A stretch of DNA of 64,000 nucleotides from Gammaproteobacteria bacterium UBA7310. GTDB taxonomy: Bacteria > Pseudomonadota > Gammaproteobacteria > Pseudomonadales > Ketobacteraceae. The translations under genes and the position numbers were made by a program. Positions within the stretch are counted from its first letter, which is position 1; each line of letters begins with the position of its first letter. Under the pieces are notes generated by a model. The model made no database searches and was not told where the DNA came from. It worked only from the letters and a program-made list of their open reading frames with translations. The stretch covers positions 3,459 to 67,458 of the forward strand of contig DKQK01000059.1 of NCBI GenBank assembly GCA_002471665.1, read 5' to 3'. Shown here piece by piece: positions 17,503-25,666 of this stretch.

Positions 17503-18567
17503 TTATGGATCACCACGGCGCTCTGTTTTTTCCTTGTGGAGCTTTGCACCTTTTACCATTTTTCCAAAACTACGATCCTTAGCGCGCTTTTCGGCCAAGC
17601 TGGCTGTCGCGAATTCATTTTCGCGCATCAATTTTTGGTAACTATCCAATCTACGCCTATTAAGTCGCCCATCTTCAATAGCCGCAAGTACAGCACACCC
17701 GGGTTCATTTATATGTTTACAATCAATAAACTTGCATTGGATAGACAATTGTTCGATATCTCCAAAAACATGATCCAATGCGTCATCTACGCCAGCAATC
17801 CGCAATTCTCGCATTCCCGGCACATCAATAATCAGCCCGCCTGATGGAAGAAAATATAGCTCTCGATGGGTTGTCGTATGTCGACCTTTTTTGTCATCTT
17901 CCCTTATGACCCCAGTGGCAGCCAATGTCTCCCCAGCCAAAGCATTGAGTAGTGTAGACTTTCCCACACCCGAGGAGCCTACAAGCGCGACCGTTGCGTT
18001 ACCCTCAATCCATCCTTTAACCCCATCCAACGTGGATGGATCAAGTGCGTTTACACTCTCTACGGCGACACCGGATTGAACGCTACGAGCTCGCTCTATA
18101 TAGCTGCTCATATCGTCTGTAAGATCGACCTTCGTAAGAACAATCACCGGGATAGCACCCGCTTCTTTACATAAAGCGAGGTAACGCTCAAGACGAGACT
18201 CCTTAAATTCATCGTTGCAAGAAGTAACAATAAAGAGCACATCAATATTTGCTGCAATGGGCTGAAACTGAGTCGTGTTTCCAGACCCTATACGCTTGAA
18301 AAGACTCTTTCTTTCGAGCACCTGCTGGATTCGGGTTCGCGTTTCATCCAAAACAACCCAGTCACCAACGGTGGGTCGATCAATAGGCTCGGCCTTTTGC
18401 AGGTTTATTGATAGCTCTACATTTCTCCTCTTATCACCGCAAGCAACCTCGATGACTGAGCGCTGCACTGAAATGACCCGTCCAAGACGGCTTTCCAGAA
18501 TACTGAGATCAGATAGCTGTTGAGCAAAAAAAGGCACGAAGCCGAGCTTTACCAATAATTCATTCAT
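17503..18567 (-). CDS. rsgA: RsgA-like ribosome-dependent circularly permuted GTPase
   Basis: A 354-residue RsgA/YjeQ-type GTPase. An OB-fold is at about 25-90. The permuted GTPase domain runs G4 (IVLTKVDL), G1 (VALVGSSGVGKSTLLNAL), switch G2 (KKGRHTTTHRELYFL) and G3 (IIDVPGMREL). A C-terminal zinc knuckle has CKFIDCKHINEPGC. RsgA releases RbfA-type factors and checks 30S maturation. Its place among cassettes suggests a second, mobile copy. ATG 18567 is chosen because the fold starts there. The attC-like site at 18625-18696 lies upstream of its start. Confidence 0.9.
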   Translation of the reverse strand: MNELLVKLGFVPFFAQQLSDLSILESRLGRVISVQRSVIEVACGDKRRNVELSINLQKAEPIDRPTVGDWVVLDETRTRIQQVLERKSLFKRIGSGNTTQFQPIAANIDVLFIVTSCNDEFKESRLERYLALCKEAGAIPVIVLTKVDLTDDMSSYIERARSVQSGVAVESVNALDPSTLDGVKGWIEGNATVALVGSSGVGKSTLLNALAGETLAATGVIREDDKKGRHTTTHRELYFLPSGGLIIDVPGMRELRIAGVDDALDHVFGDIEQLSIQCKFIDCKHINEPGCAVLAAIEDGRLNRRRLDSYQKLMRENEFATASLAEKRAKDRSFGKMVKGAKLHKEKTERRGDP

Positions 18568-18585
18568 AGCGTTTGCCGCACTTTT

Positions 18586-18631
18586 AAATTCCAATTTAAA
18601 ACGCACCACTTTGAACCCGGTTGCGCATAAC
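18586..18631. repeat. Cassette leader repeat, copy 1
   Basis: 46 bp immediately upstream of the RsgA gene, running AAATTCCAAT...TTGCGCATAAC, nearly match 25667-25713 upstream of another minus-strand gene (about 85 percent by eye). The two copies lie in the same position relative to gene start and attC-like site, so they are equivalent leader/recombination borders. Confidence 0.75.
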
Positions 18632-18696
18632 ACCCAGCATGAGCGGATTGCCCTAGTGGCGGATTAAAAGCAATTGATACCAAGCTCATGTTGCTC
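18625..18696. other. attC-like site after the Acr3 gene
   Basis: GCATAAC (18625-18631) and GTTGCTC (18690-18696) form the outer ends; CATGAGC (18638-18644) pairs perfectly with GCTCATG (18684-18690). The right end overlaps the Acr3 stop codon, as in other cassette sites of this window. Confidence 0.6.
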
Positions 18697-19768
18697 AATC
18701 ATTCTCGAATAAATGCGATGTTCTCTTGCACAAATACACCAAAAGCAGCATCAACGGAACCTCAATCAGCACCCCGACTACTGTGGCCAATGCTGCGCCA
18801 GAAGACAAGCCAAATAGAATCACTGCGGTCGCAATTGCGACCTCGAAATGGTTCGATGCCCCTATTAATGACACGGGTGCAGCATCCCTATATGACAACT
18901 TGAACAGCCTGGATAGCACAAAATACCCAATGGAGAATATAAACAAGGTTTGAATAAGCAACGGAATGGCAATCCACACTATAGTCAGTGGATTTGAAAC
19001 TATCACTTCACCCTTAAATGAAAATAGAAGCACTAAAGTTGTTAGTAGTGCAACGATACTAACTGGCGTTAGCCAGTGAAGAAATCTCTGATTGAACCAG
19101 TCCATTCCTTTGTGCTTTATAATCATCTTTCTAGAGAAATAGCCAGCGACCAACGGTAATGCTACATAAATAGATACTGAAAGGATCATCGTTTCCCATG
19201 GTACCGGCATAGAGTTCACGTTTAGCAACAACCCTCCAAGCGGCCCATATAGGAAAAGCATCATGAGTGAGTTTATAGCGACCATCACGAGAGTTAAACC
19301 ATCGTTCCCTTTGGATAAGTGCCCCCACATTAAAACCATTGCCGTACACGGGGCGATGCCAAGTAAAATAGCTCCCGCAATATAGCTCCGCCACAACTCA
19401 ACTTCCTCACCATTTAACAATATCTCGGTACCAGGCAGATAGTCACGAAACAAGTACCCAAGAAACAGATACGAAATAGCAAACATGCTGAACGGCTTGA
19501 TAGCCCAATTTATGAATAGAGTCAGAAAGACCGGCTTTGGTGTTTTCGCAGATTTCAACACTTGTGCAAAATCAATTTTCACCATAATTGGGTACATCAT
19601 GAAGAATAAACATACCGCTATTGGTATTGATACTTGATGTATCGATAAGTCATTTAATGTAGTGGCAACCTCAGGAGCCATTTTCCCAAGCAAGATGCCT
19701 GCCGCGATACAGAGAGCTACCCAAATAGTCAAGTAACGTTCAAAAACTGAAAGCCTCTTTTCAGACAT
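18695..19768 (-). CDS. acr3: Acr3-type arsenite efflux permease
   Basis: A 357-residue membrane transporter with about ten hydrophobic segments and the Acr3 signatures: CLFFMMYPIMVKIDF, INWAIKPFSMFAISYLFLGYLF, AGAILLGIAPCTAMVLMWGHLSKGN (the conserved membrane Cys) and LIGASNHFEVAIATAVILFG. It exports arsenite (and possibly antimonite) driven by the proton gradient. ATG 19768 begins MSEKRLSVFERYL, the normal family start; the same frame runs on upstream into a hydrolase remnant. No ArsR or ArsC lies next to it, consistent with a single-gene cassette. Confidence 0.92.
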   Translation of the reverse strand: MSEKRLSVFERYLTIWVALCIAAGILLGKMAPEVATTLNDLSIHQVSIPIAVCLFFMMYPIMVKIDFAQVLKSAKTPKPVFLTLFINWAIKPFSMFAISYLFLGYLFRDYLPGTEILLNGEEVELWRSYIAGAILLGIAPCTAMVLMWGHLSKGNDGLTLVMVAINSLMMLFLYGPLGGLLLNVNSMPVPWETMILSVSIYVALPLVAGYFSRKMIIKHKGMDWFNQRFLHWLTPVSIVALLTTLVLLFSFKGEVIVSNPLTIVWIAIPLLIQTLFIFSIGYFVLSRLFKLSYRDAAPVSLIGASNHFEVAIATAVILFGLSSGAALATVVGVLIEVPLMLLLVYLCKRTSHLFEND

Positions 19769-19799
19769 ACTTAAAATCCAACCTCCAAATGTTATGCAG

Positions 19800-19984
19800 G
19801 TGCTCCATAGAAGCATCTTTTCCGATATATCGGGGCGCAGGAGACAGGCATTCCAACCCTCGTAGTGCGCACAGTGACTACCCTGAGCCGTAGTCACCAG
19901 ATTGACATTGGGCATGTCTTTCAGCATTGGCAGGTATGGCCGGATAACAGCCGCTGGGTGATTGGGTGGTATTGCGACTCGGCG
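19800..19984 (-). pseudogene. Remnant of an alpha/beta hydrolase C-terminus
   Basis: Read on the minus strand from just after a TGA at 19985-19987, the frame gives IPPNHPAAVIRPYLPMLKDMPNV and then NLVTTAQGSHCAHYEGW. This resembles the C-terminal end of alpha/beta hydrolases, with the catalytic His in a GxH element. No N-terminal part exists upstream, where the NTF2-like gene follows. The frame is continuous with Acr3. Most likely a truncated gene end at a recombination point. Confidence 0.45.
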
Positions 19985-20035
19985 TCATGCTCCGCCTGCA
20001 GCCAGCTCTCAGTCTGTCGTGCTTGCGGCCGCCTG

Positions 20036-20452
20036 CTACGGCATATAGCGCTGCATGCGCTCGCCCATCGCTGCCGCCAGGGCCTGCAATCCGCTGAGCG
20101 GTCGTACCATGACCTCGAACTCGACGATCTTGCCGGCTTCGTCGAAGCGAATCATGTCGATGCCCTTGAGTTCGCGATCACCCACCTTGGCGCTGAACTC
20201 CAGCACCACGCTCAGACCATCCTCCGACGCAAACTCGCGATGGTAGGTAAAGCCCTCAAACACCTGCAGCACATTGCCCAGGATCACACCCAAAACGTCA
20301 GCGGATTGATAGGGCTTGTACACCGCAGGAGAGCGAAACACGACATCGGGATGCGTGATGCTCCCCAGTGCTGATAAATCGGTACGGGCAACCATATCGT
20401 GCCAGGCAGCCAGTGAATCGGCGGCGGCCGGCTGCAATGCCAGTGAGTTCAT
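20036..20452 (-). CDS. NTF2/SnoaL-like family protein
   Basis: A 138-residue cytosolic NTF2-like protein: AAWHDMVARTDLSALGSITHPDVVFRSPAVYKPYQSADVLGVILGNV is the usual helix plus cone-opening region, followed by curved strands (FASEDGLSVVLEFSAKVGDRELKGIDMIRFDEAGKIVEFEVMVRP). AGAGG precedes the ATG. The family includes isomerases, hydrolases and ligand carriers, so the role is open. It is divergent from a PadR-type regulator, with TTGCAA repeats between them. It is GC-rich relative to neighbouring cassettes. Confidence 0.82.
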   Translation of the reverse strand: MNSLALQPAAADSLAAWHDMVARTDLSALGSITHPDVVFRSPAVYKPYQSADVLGVILGNVLQVFEGFTYHREFASEDGLSVVLEFSAKVGDRELKGIDMIRFDEAGKIVEFEVMVRPLSGLQALAAAMGERMQRYMP

Positions 20453-20511
20453 GATGGCCTCTTAATGTGAATCTGAACGGAGAATAGGTTGGGCGAAACA
20501 CCTACGCCATT

Positions 20512-20578
20512 TTGCAACTCTTTGGACAATAGACTCAATCAAGATCTTTTGCAACCAGTTGCAATTAGTTGCAATTAG
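20512..20578. promoter_or_regulatory. TTGCAA repeats, putative PadR operator
   Basis: Three 10-bp direct repeats TTGCAAYYAG lie at 20549-20558, 20559-20568 and 20569-20578, with a further TTGCAA at 20512-20517. Each TTGCAA is itself palindromic. They sit in the divergent promoter region of the NTF2-like and PadR genes and are good candidates for the regulator's binding sites; binding is inferred. Confidence 0.6.
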
Positions 20579-20632
20579 TAAGGGATGATGAGATATACTG
20601 CACAAACACGACAACATTGGTACCCGCACCCT

Positions 20633-21166
20633 ATGTCTCTTTCCCATGCTCTGCTCAATGCATTGTTGGAATATCCAGGCTCTGGCCTGGAACTGGCGCG
20701 GCGTTTCGATCGCTCGGTCGGATTTTTCTGGCCGGCCACGCATCAGCAGATCTATCGCGAGCTTGGCCGCCTGGAAGAGGCTGGGCTGGTAAAATCCACG
20801 GCCCAGGACGGCAGCCGGGGACGCAAGAAAACCTACCAGGTCTTGCCCGCCGGACGACAGGCGCTTGAAACCTGGGTGGCTCAGGTCGATGATCCCCCGG
20901 CCCTGCGCGACGCGTTGCTGGTACGTTTGCGATGCGAAGCCTTGTTGCAAAACAACAGTGTGGCAAATGACCTCAAGCACCGCCTTGCCCAACACCAGCA
21001 GCAGCTGGCGGACTATCGCGCGATAGAACAGCGAGACTTTGCCGACCGGCCGCTGAACCGGGCCCAGACATTGCGCTACCTGCTACTGCAATCCGGCCTC
21101 AAACATGAAGCCAACCAGGCCGAGTTTTGCAAACGGGCACTGGCCCTGATAGAGGTTGACTCCTGA
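20633..21166 (+). CDS. PadR-family transcriptional regulator
   Basis: A 177-residue PadR-type regulator. The N-terminal winged helix shows LSHALLNALLEYPGSGLELARRFDRSVGFFWPATHQQIYRELGRLEEAGLVKSTAQD, including the W-x-x-x-x-x-Q-I-Y-x-x-L core. RKKTYQVLPAGRQALETWV is the wing, and a C-terminal helical domain (about 95-175) serves dimerisation. ATG 20633 begins the fold; an in-frame ATG at 20585 would add 16 unsupported residues. It faces the NTF2-like gene and probably represses it. Confidence 0.87.
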   Translation: MSLSHALLNALLEYPGSGLELARRFDRSVGFFWPATHQQIYRELGRLEEAGLVKSTAQDGSRGRKKTYQVLPAGRQALETWVAQVDDPPALRDALLVRLRCEALLQNNSVANDLKHRLAQHQQQLADYRAIEQRDFADRPLNRAQTLRYLLLQSGLKHEANQAEFCKRALALIEVDS

Positions 21167-21280
21167 GCTGCGTCGAAGGTCTGCATTCGAACCATCCGCA
21201 TTGCTGGTCACGCAGCCAAAGCCAATAGTAGACCCATTTACTATGCTTGCCGGCTCACCATTAATTGGCTCGGTAACACA

Positions 21281-21688
21281 CTAGTTCGACAGATTGAGCT
21301 GCCAGGAAACGCCATACTTATCATTCAACCATCCAAATCTTTGGCTAAAACCGTAGTCATCCAAAGGCATTAGCTCTGAGCCACCTTCGGCAAGGGCCCT
21401 GAATGCCTTCTCTATTTCGCTCATCGATTCACACTCAACGTACAATGACATCGAAGGTGTAAAGGTAAATTGGTGGTTAATATGGCTGTCCAGTGCAATA
21501 AACTCCGTACCGTTTATCGTAAACCTAGCCATCTTGGTAGAACCCTCTGGTTCATGCTCACCTGCTTCGTAGCGCTGAAGATCTATAATCTCTGAATTAG
21601 GGAACAAGGAAGTATAAAACTCGATCGCATCCTCGGCTTTTCCTGCCTGTTCCCCGACAAACATGAGCGAGGTCTTAATGGATTTCAT
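21281..21688 (-). CDS. PhnB-like VOC family protein
   Basis: A 135-residue protein of the PhnB/3-demethylubiquinone methyltransferase-like VOC group: LMFVGEQAGKAEDAIEFYTSLFPNSEIIDLQRYEAGEHEPEG is the characteristic first half, followed by FIALDSHINHQFTFTPSMSLYVECESM and the closing YGFSQRFGWLNDKYGVSWQL. No enzymatic role has been fixed for the group. ATG 21688 begins the domain. It is convergent with the PadR gene and belongs to the minus-strand cassette-like series. Confidence 0.85.
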   Translation of the reverse strand: MKSIKTSLMFVGEQAGKAEDAIEFYTSLFPNSEIIDLQRYEAGEHEPEGSTKMARFTINGTEFIALDSHINHQFTFTPSMSLYVECESMSEIEKAFRALAEGGSELMPLDDYGFSQRFGWLNDKYGVSWQLNLSN

Positions 21689-21756
21689 CAGCTCCTCCGT
21701 TACTGATATAACGCCCTGTACACTGAAGCGTAGTTTTGGTCCACTTGATAGAATTG

Positions 21757-22089
21757 CTATGCATTGCGCGGTGCGAACACGATAATAGCCATCCCTACTA
21801 GTGCAACACAGGAACCCAGAATATCCCACGTTGTTGGGCGAACACCATCAACAACCCATAACCACAAAATAGCCATAGCCACATAGACGCCGCCATAAGC
21901 AGCGTAAACTCTACCTGCAGCGGTAGGATGAATCGACAAGAGCCACGCAAACATTGCTAAGCTTAAAGCAGCTGGAAAAAGCAACCAGATAGACTTACCT
22001 TCACGTAGCCATAGATAAGGTAAGTAACACCCTACTATTTCAGCGAATGCAGTGACGACAAACAGTAAAACTGTTTTTATTTCTGGCAA
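21757..22089 (-). CDS. ynfA: YnfA/UPF0060 family small membrane protein
   Basis: A 110-residue protein with four membrane helices that matches YnfA: LLFVVTAFAEIVGCYLPYLWLREGKSIWLL near the start, then AAYGGVYVAMAILWLWVVDGVRPTTWDILGSCVALVGMAIIVFAPR. The family is related to small multidrug resistance proteins and has been linked to efflux. The start is TTG at 22089 with AGGTGG upstream; no ATG fits. The attC-like site at 22193-22252 lies upstream of its start. YnfA genes are also seen as cassettes elsewhere. Confidence 0.9.
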   Translation of the reverse strand: MPEIKTVLLFVVTAFAEIVGCYLPYLWLREGKSIWLLFPAALSLAMFAWLLSIHPTAAGRVYAAYGGVYVAMAILWLWVVDGVRPTTWDILGSCVALVGMAIIVFAPRNA

Positions 22090-22192
22090 TTAGGACCACC
22101 TATTGTGTTGCTGGAACTCCAAATCCAAACTCGCGATATACTAGTCTAAATTTTCATTTCAAATATGGACAAGGCTCGACAATCCTCCAGGC

Positions 22193-22252
22193 GCATAACT
22201 CTTGGCTAACCTGCACCGCCAAGTATCAGACTGAACCTTTTTTAGGTTAAGC
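22193..22252. other. attC-like site after the FlK-like thioesterase gene
   Basis: GCATAAC at 22193-22199 opens the element. GGCTAACCT (22204-22212) pairs with AGGTTAAGCC (22244-22253), whose core GTTAAGC fits GTTRRRY. The right end overlaps the thioesterase stop codon. Confidence 0.62.
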
Positions 22253-22640
22253 CTCTTCGGTTAGCTCCCTCAAGCAGCCTGTCTGAATTTACTATAGCCC
22301 TGGTATGTTCACCGCTTCCTGCAAGGCCACCTTTATCATACAGGTATACTTTAAAGGAATAGGTTTTACCATTTAGCCCAATATATTCCGCTACAGCCTT
22401 CACATTTGTACCAATTGGCGTTGCTGCAAGATGCTTAACATTCACAGTAACCCCCACAGATAACTCACCCTCAGCCAGCAAGGATTTCATTAACCGTGCT
22501 GCAGCTAGCTCCATTAACGCTATCATACGAGATGTTGCGAAAACCGATGGAAAATCATCCCCAGCCTCTATAGAGAGTGACCTGGCTGAATCAGCGTCGG
22601 TGATGACATATTCAAGCTCATTCTTATCTCCGATTTCCAT
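22242..22640 (-). CDS. FlK-like thioesterase (hotdog fold)
   Basis: A 132-residue hotdog protein of the fluoroacetyl-CoA thioesterase-like group. PSVFATSRMIALMELAAARLM is the long helix with the conserved Glu, and VGVTVNVKHLAATPIGTNVKAVAEYIGLNGKTYSFKVYLYD carries the H-x-A-x-T-P-x-G signature. The C-terminal GSGEHTRAIV segment matches too. It probably hydrolyses small acyl thioesters. The stop codon lies in the right arm of the attC-like site at 22193-22252, so it is a convincing single-gene cassette. Confidence 0.83.
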   Translation of the reverse strand: MEIGDKNELEYVITDADSARSLSIEAGDDFPSVFATSRMIALMELAAARLMKSLLAEGELSVGVTVNVKHLAATPIGTNVKAVAEYIGLNGKTYSFKVYLYDKGGLAGSGEHTRAIVNSDRLLEGANRRGLT

Positions 22641-22888
22641 TTGCTTAACCTCTTAAACAATGAGGCTAGATAGTAGTGCTTATTAGGAAATTTCACACAT
22701 TCTCTTTGGAAATACTCAGGATTCACTAAAAAATTGGTGTTCACCACAAAAAGTAGACATTCTAACTAAGCCACTAATGCTGAGGTTTCCTCAAATACGA
22801 CAGGGCTTAGGCCATCGTTGGCTGAGTGCTTTCTCTTATGATTGCAGAAAACTTCAACTCAAAAAGGCACTTTCTTTATCAGGCGCCG

Positions 22889-23574
22889 TTATTGGGGAAG
22901 CTTAAGCCTCAAATGTACCCGACGATTAGCTGAACGCGCTTGGGGTGAATTGCCCAACTCAGCAGGACGTGTATCGGCATAGCCGACTGCCATAAAGCGA
23001 TCAGGAGCGAGACCCTGACTAACCAAATAACGCACTACCTGGCTGGCCCTTGCTGCGGAGAGCTCCCAGTTGGACGGATACTTGTCATTATGGATCGGGG
23101 TACTGTCCGTGTGGCCTTCGACTGTTATGGGGTAACGGCCTGCTTTCAGAACAGGCGCTAGACGCTGCAAGCGCTCCAGTCCTTCCCCGGAAAGCTGAGC
23201 GTTGCCGGATTCAAAGAGAAGTATGTCAGCGAGATTGATCGTCACACCGTCTTCGTCAGCATCAATCTCGTACGAACCCTGTGACTGCATAGAAATCAGC
23301 TGATCCAATATCTGCCGTCGGATAGGGCTGCCAGCTATCGGCGTGCTTATCTGTGGTGCGACGGCCATCGGCGCTTTAGTAGACGTTTCCGATAAAGAGC
23401 CCCGGTGGTGCTGTTGTTTTTATCAAAGTCGCTGAAAGCAAACATAAGCACCAGAAAAACGATGATGAGCGTCGACAAATCAGCGTAGGATAGCAGCCAC
23501 TCATCGCTATCTTGCGCTTCTCGTCTGTCCAATAGCGCAGGATAACGGTTGTTGGGATCCCACGGCTGATTCAT
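22889..23574 (-). pseudogene. motB: MotB/PomB-like flagellar stator protein, frameshifted
   Basis: Two frames make one MotB. The first (23574 down to 23347) has the N-terminus, the single membrane helix and its Asp region (WLLSYADLSTLIIVFLVLMFAFSDF). The second (23368 down to 22889) has the OmpA-like peptidoglycan-binding domain (VEGHTDSTPIHNDKYPSNWELSAARASQVVRYL, then GYADTRP). The frames join if a run of four G on the minus strand (23400-23403) had five. Without a frame change neither half is a working stator. It overlaps motA by 4 nt. It could be a mutation, a sequencing error or slippage control. Confidence 0.75.
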
Positions 23575-24392
23575 TTTTTTACCTTATCATCGACAGTTTT
23601 AGCGACCGCGGCTTTGCTATGGTGATCATGCAGTTCATCCTCAAACTTCATCATGAACGATTTGAGCGTCTCCGAAATGAAGGTCGGCGTACGACGCTGG
23701 TGGAGCAACTCAATCCCCTCCATTACCATGCTCAGCACGGCGATACGCTTGTCAGTTCGGCGCTCCCATTTCACCGCAATGGGCTTAAAAACCATATTCG
23801 CCAGGAGCAGACCGTAAAATGTCGTCAACAGGGCAAGGGCCAAATTGGAGGCCATAGAAGCGATATCGCCTGCCCCTATGTCGCCAAGCATATTGACCAA
23901 GCCTAGCAAAGTGCCGACCATTCCAAAGGCCGGGGCGTAGGAGGCCATCGTGCGAAAGATCTGGGCTTCCGCGGCTTCTTTCGCTTTCAGCCGCGCAATA
24001 CGCCAGTTCAACAATCGAGTGACATCCTCTTCTGGAGTGTTATCAATCACCGGCTGAATGCCCGTCCTCAAAAAAGGATTGTTGATCCTGCCTATCTCAC
24101 TCTCTATCTCCCGGATGCTGCCCTTCTGAGAAAGTCTGGCGACGCGTTCAATTTCAAGAATATCTTTTTCGAAATAAATGCGTTCGTTACGTAGAACAAT
24201 ATGGAATATGCTAAACACGCGGAGCACTTCTTTGAGGGGATAACTGAGAAAAGTTGCCGCGATGGTCCCACCGACAACGAACAACAAGCCAGGTGTATTG
24301 ATGAGCTCCGCCGGCTTATCCACATTCAGATAGATCGCCAGTGTCAGCACGACCAGGCCACCAATCATGCCGATCAAAGTAGAAGGATTCAT
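23571..24392 (-). CDS. motA: MotA/PomA-like flagellar stator protein
   Basis: A 273-residue MotA/TolQ/ExbB-type proton or sodium channel subunit. It has four membrane helices (about 4-22, 32-50, 155-175 and 185-210), the cytoplasmic loop with conserved charged residues, and the PAFGMVGTLLGLVNML plus ALLTTFYGLLLANMVF segments near the ion path. It pairs with MotB to drive flagellar rotation. Its stop overlaps the motB start (ATGA), so translation is coupled. No other flagellar genes are nearby, and an isolated stator pair in a cassette region is unusual. Confidence 0.88.
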   Translation of the reverse strand: MNPSTLIGMIGGLVVLTLAIYLNVDKPAELINTPGLLFVVGGTIAATFLSYPLKEVLRVFSIFHIVLRNERIYFEKDILEIERVARLSQKGSIREIESEIGRINNPFLRTGIQPVIDNTPEEDVTRLLNWRIARLKAKEAAEAQIFRTMASYAPAFGMVGTLLGLVNMLGDIGAGDIASMASNLALALLTTFYGLLLANMVFKPIAVKWERRTDKRIAVLSMVMEGIELLHQRRTPTFISETLKSFMMKFEDELHDHHSKAAVAKTVDDKVKK

Positions 24393-24585
24393 AATGCCTT
24401 CGCTGGATTTAAAGAGTTACGGCTAGTATAGCTCATAGTGAAAATTACTCAGTGAGCACATACTAATCAGACACAGGAATTACCTTAGGTTCAGGTATCA
24501 AAAACCCGATACAATAATTAAACATACGACTATTAATAGTACATTTCTTTGTTTCATAACTTAAAATGCACATGAAGCATTATGT

Positions 24586-24909
24586 CTAATTCCCTTTCAA
24601 CTCAGGTAGCTCGTTAAGGGATAACCCGCAATGAACGCATTGGTTTGTAATTCTGTAATGTAAGACAACATACTTGGTGCAAAAGGTTTTTTCACACCTT
24701 GGACACTTGAATCGTTGTATCTTATTCCCAATGTAAACAACTAATATTAAAGATAAGATAATTGGCACATACGTCCATTCGGAATCAAGTATCGTTTTTG
24801 ATATAAAAATCGTGCACAAACCAACGATGAGCAACACCAGCCACGCGAATCGTTGTTTTACTAAAAGCCGCCTATATTTCCTCAGGCATTCAAAATATTG
24901 CTCATTCAT
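24586..24909 (-). CDS. Small membrane protein with zinc ribbon, hypothetical
   Basis: A 107-residue protein. Two hydrophobic segments (about 21-38 and 48-62) are followed by a cytosolic zinc ribbon: CPRCEKTFC and, near the C-terminus, CVHCGLSL, giving two CxxC pairs. No family was recognised. ATG 24909 with GGTG upstream is chosen; ATG 24921 lies right next to the attC-like site. Such membrane-zinc ribbon proteins may sense or bind nucleic acid, but this is not shown by the sequence. Confidence 0.6.
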   Translation of the reverse strand: MNEQYFECLRKYRRLLVKQRFAWLVLLIVGLCTIFISKTILDSEWTYVPIILSLILVVYIGNKIQRFKCPRCEKTFCTKYVVLHYRITNQCVHCGLSLNELPELKGN

Positions 24910-24924
24910 ATTCGGCACCATAAT

Positions 24925-24975
24925 GCATAACACCTAAAGCAGCGGCGCGTTTTTGACTGCCCTTGCTTGTTATGC
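24925..24975. other. attC-like site (GCATAAC/GTTATGC)
   Basis: Outer arms GCATAAC (24925-24931) and GTTATGC (24969-24975) are perfectly complementary. Inner parts (AAGCAGC on the left, GCTT with GCC on the right) pair with mismatches. The right end lies 5 bp from the stop of the next minus-strand gene. Confidence 0.62.
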
Positions 24976-24979
24976 ATAA

Positions 24980-25435
24980 TTATACCCATGGCATTAATAT
25001 ACCCAGCATCGCCACTCCAAAGCTAACAGGCACTAAAATAACTGCCAACTTAAAAATTGCTCTTTGCGACTGAGTATAGCCAGTACCTGGATGTCCGTGG
25101 GCCTCAGCATCAAGCGCTCTTCGGGCTGGTGGGATTTGTCGCACAACGAGATTTCCCAGCAACATACCAAGAGGCAATGCCGCAAAAAGTGGAGCGATAC
25201 TAGCCAATATCGGGCCGATTGTATGTGAATCATCTATCTCAAAGCTTTCTTCTGCATAAATAAAAGTATGCAAGAGTTCGTTAATGATGAAAAAAGACCA
25301 ATAAAATGCGCCAACCAAGGAAATAGTTATTGGAAGCAGTATGAGATTCCATGTGCTCTTTCTTCTTCTCCCTCTTTTTTTAGCAGAATCAATGTAAGTC
25401 ATATATTGGTCATAATACTTGCGGCGCACCGTCAT
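24980..25435 (-). CDS. Membrane protein, hypothetical
   Basis: A 151-residue protein with about four hydrophobic stretches (near 30-50, 75-100 and 125-148) and a very basic N-terminal segment (AKKRGRRRKST) that probably stays in the cytosol. It ends GVAMLGILMPWV. No family recognised. ATG 25435 is used; it overlaps the upstream membrane gene by 26 nt, suggesting translational coupling of the two. The attC-like site at 24925-24975 follows its stop, so the pair probably forms one two-gene cassette. Confidence 0.55.
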   Translation of the reverse strand: MTVRRKYYDQYMTYIDSAKKRGRRRKSTWNLILLPITISLVGAFYWSFFIINELLHTFIYAEESFEIDDSHTIGPILASIAPLFAALPLGMLLGNLVVRQIPPARRALDAEAHGHPGTGYTQSQRAIFKLAVILVPVSFGVAMLGILMPWV

Positions 25436-25634
25436 GATATAAGGATGGCAGATATTCATGATTTAGATGAAGTAATGATGATTCCATCATGCTCACAACC
25501 ATCCCGACTAAGGAAACAACGCCCACATTAGCGAAGACAAATATAAAGCCATAAGTACCTCTCCGTATATAGAGATAGAGTCCGGGTACTGAAGCTGAAC
25601 CAATTAAAAAGAACAACTCAAAAGCATCTAGCAT
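25410..25634 (-). CDS. Small membrane protein, hypothetical, overlapping its neighbour
   Basis: A 74-residue protein with two predicted helices (about 5-22 and 28-50) and a short C-terminal tail. No family is recognised. Its 3' end overlaps the start of the next membrane gene by 26 nt in a different frame, so both are probably read from one transcript. Upstream lies the second copy of a leader repeat and an attC-like site. Confidence 0.5.
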   Translation of the reverse strand: MLDAFELFFLIGSASVPGLYLYIRRGTYGFIFVFANVGVVSLVGMVVSMMESSLLHLNHEYLPSLYHDGAPQVL

Positions 25635-25666
25635 TCATTACTCAACCAAATCCAGATCACCATTCT

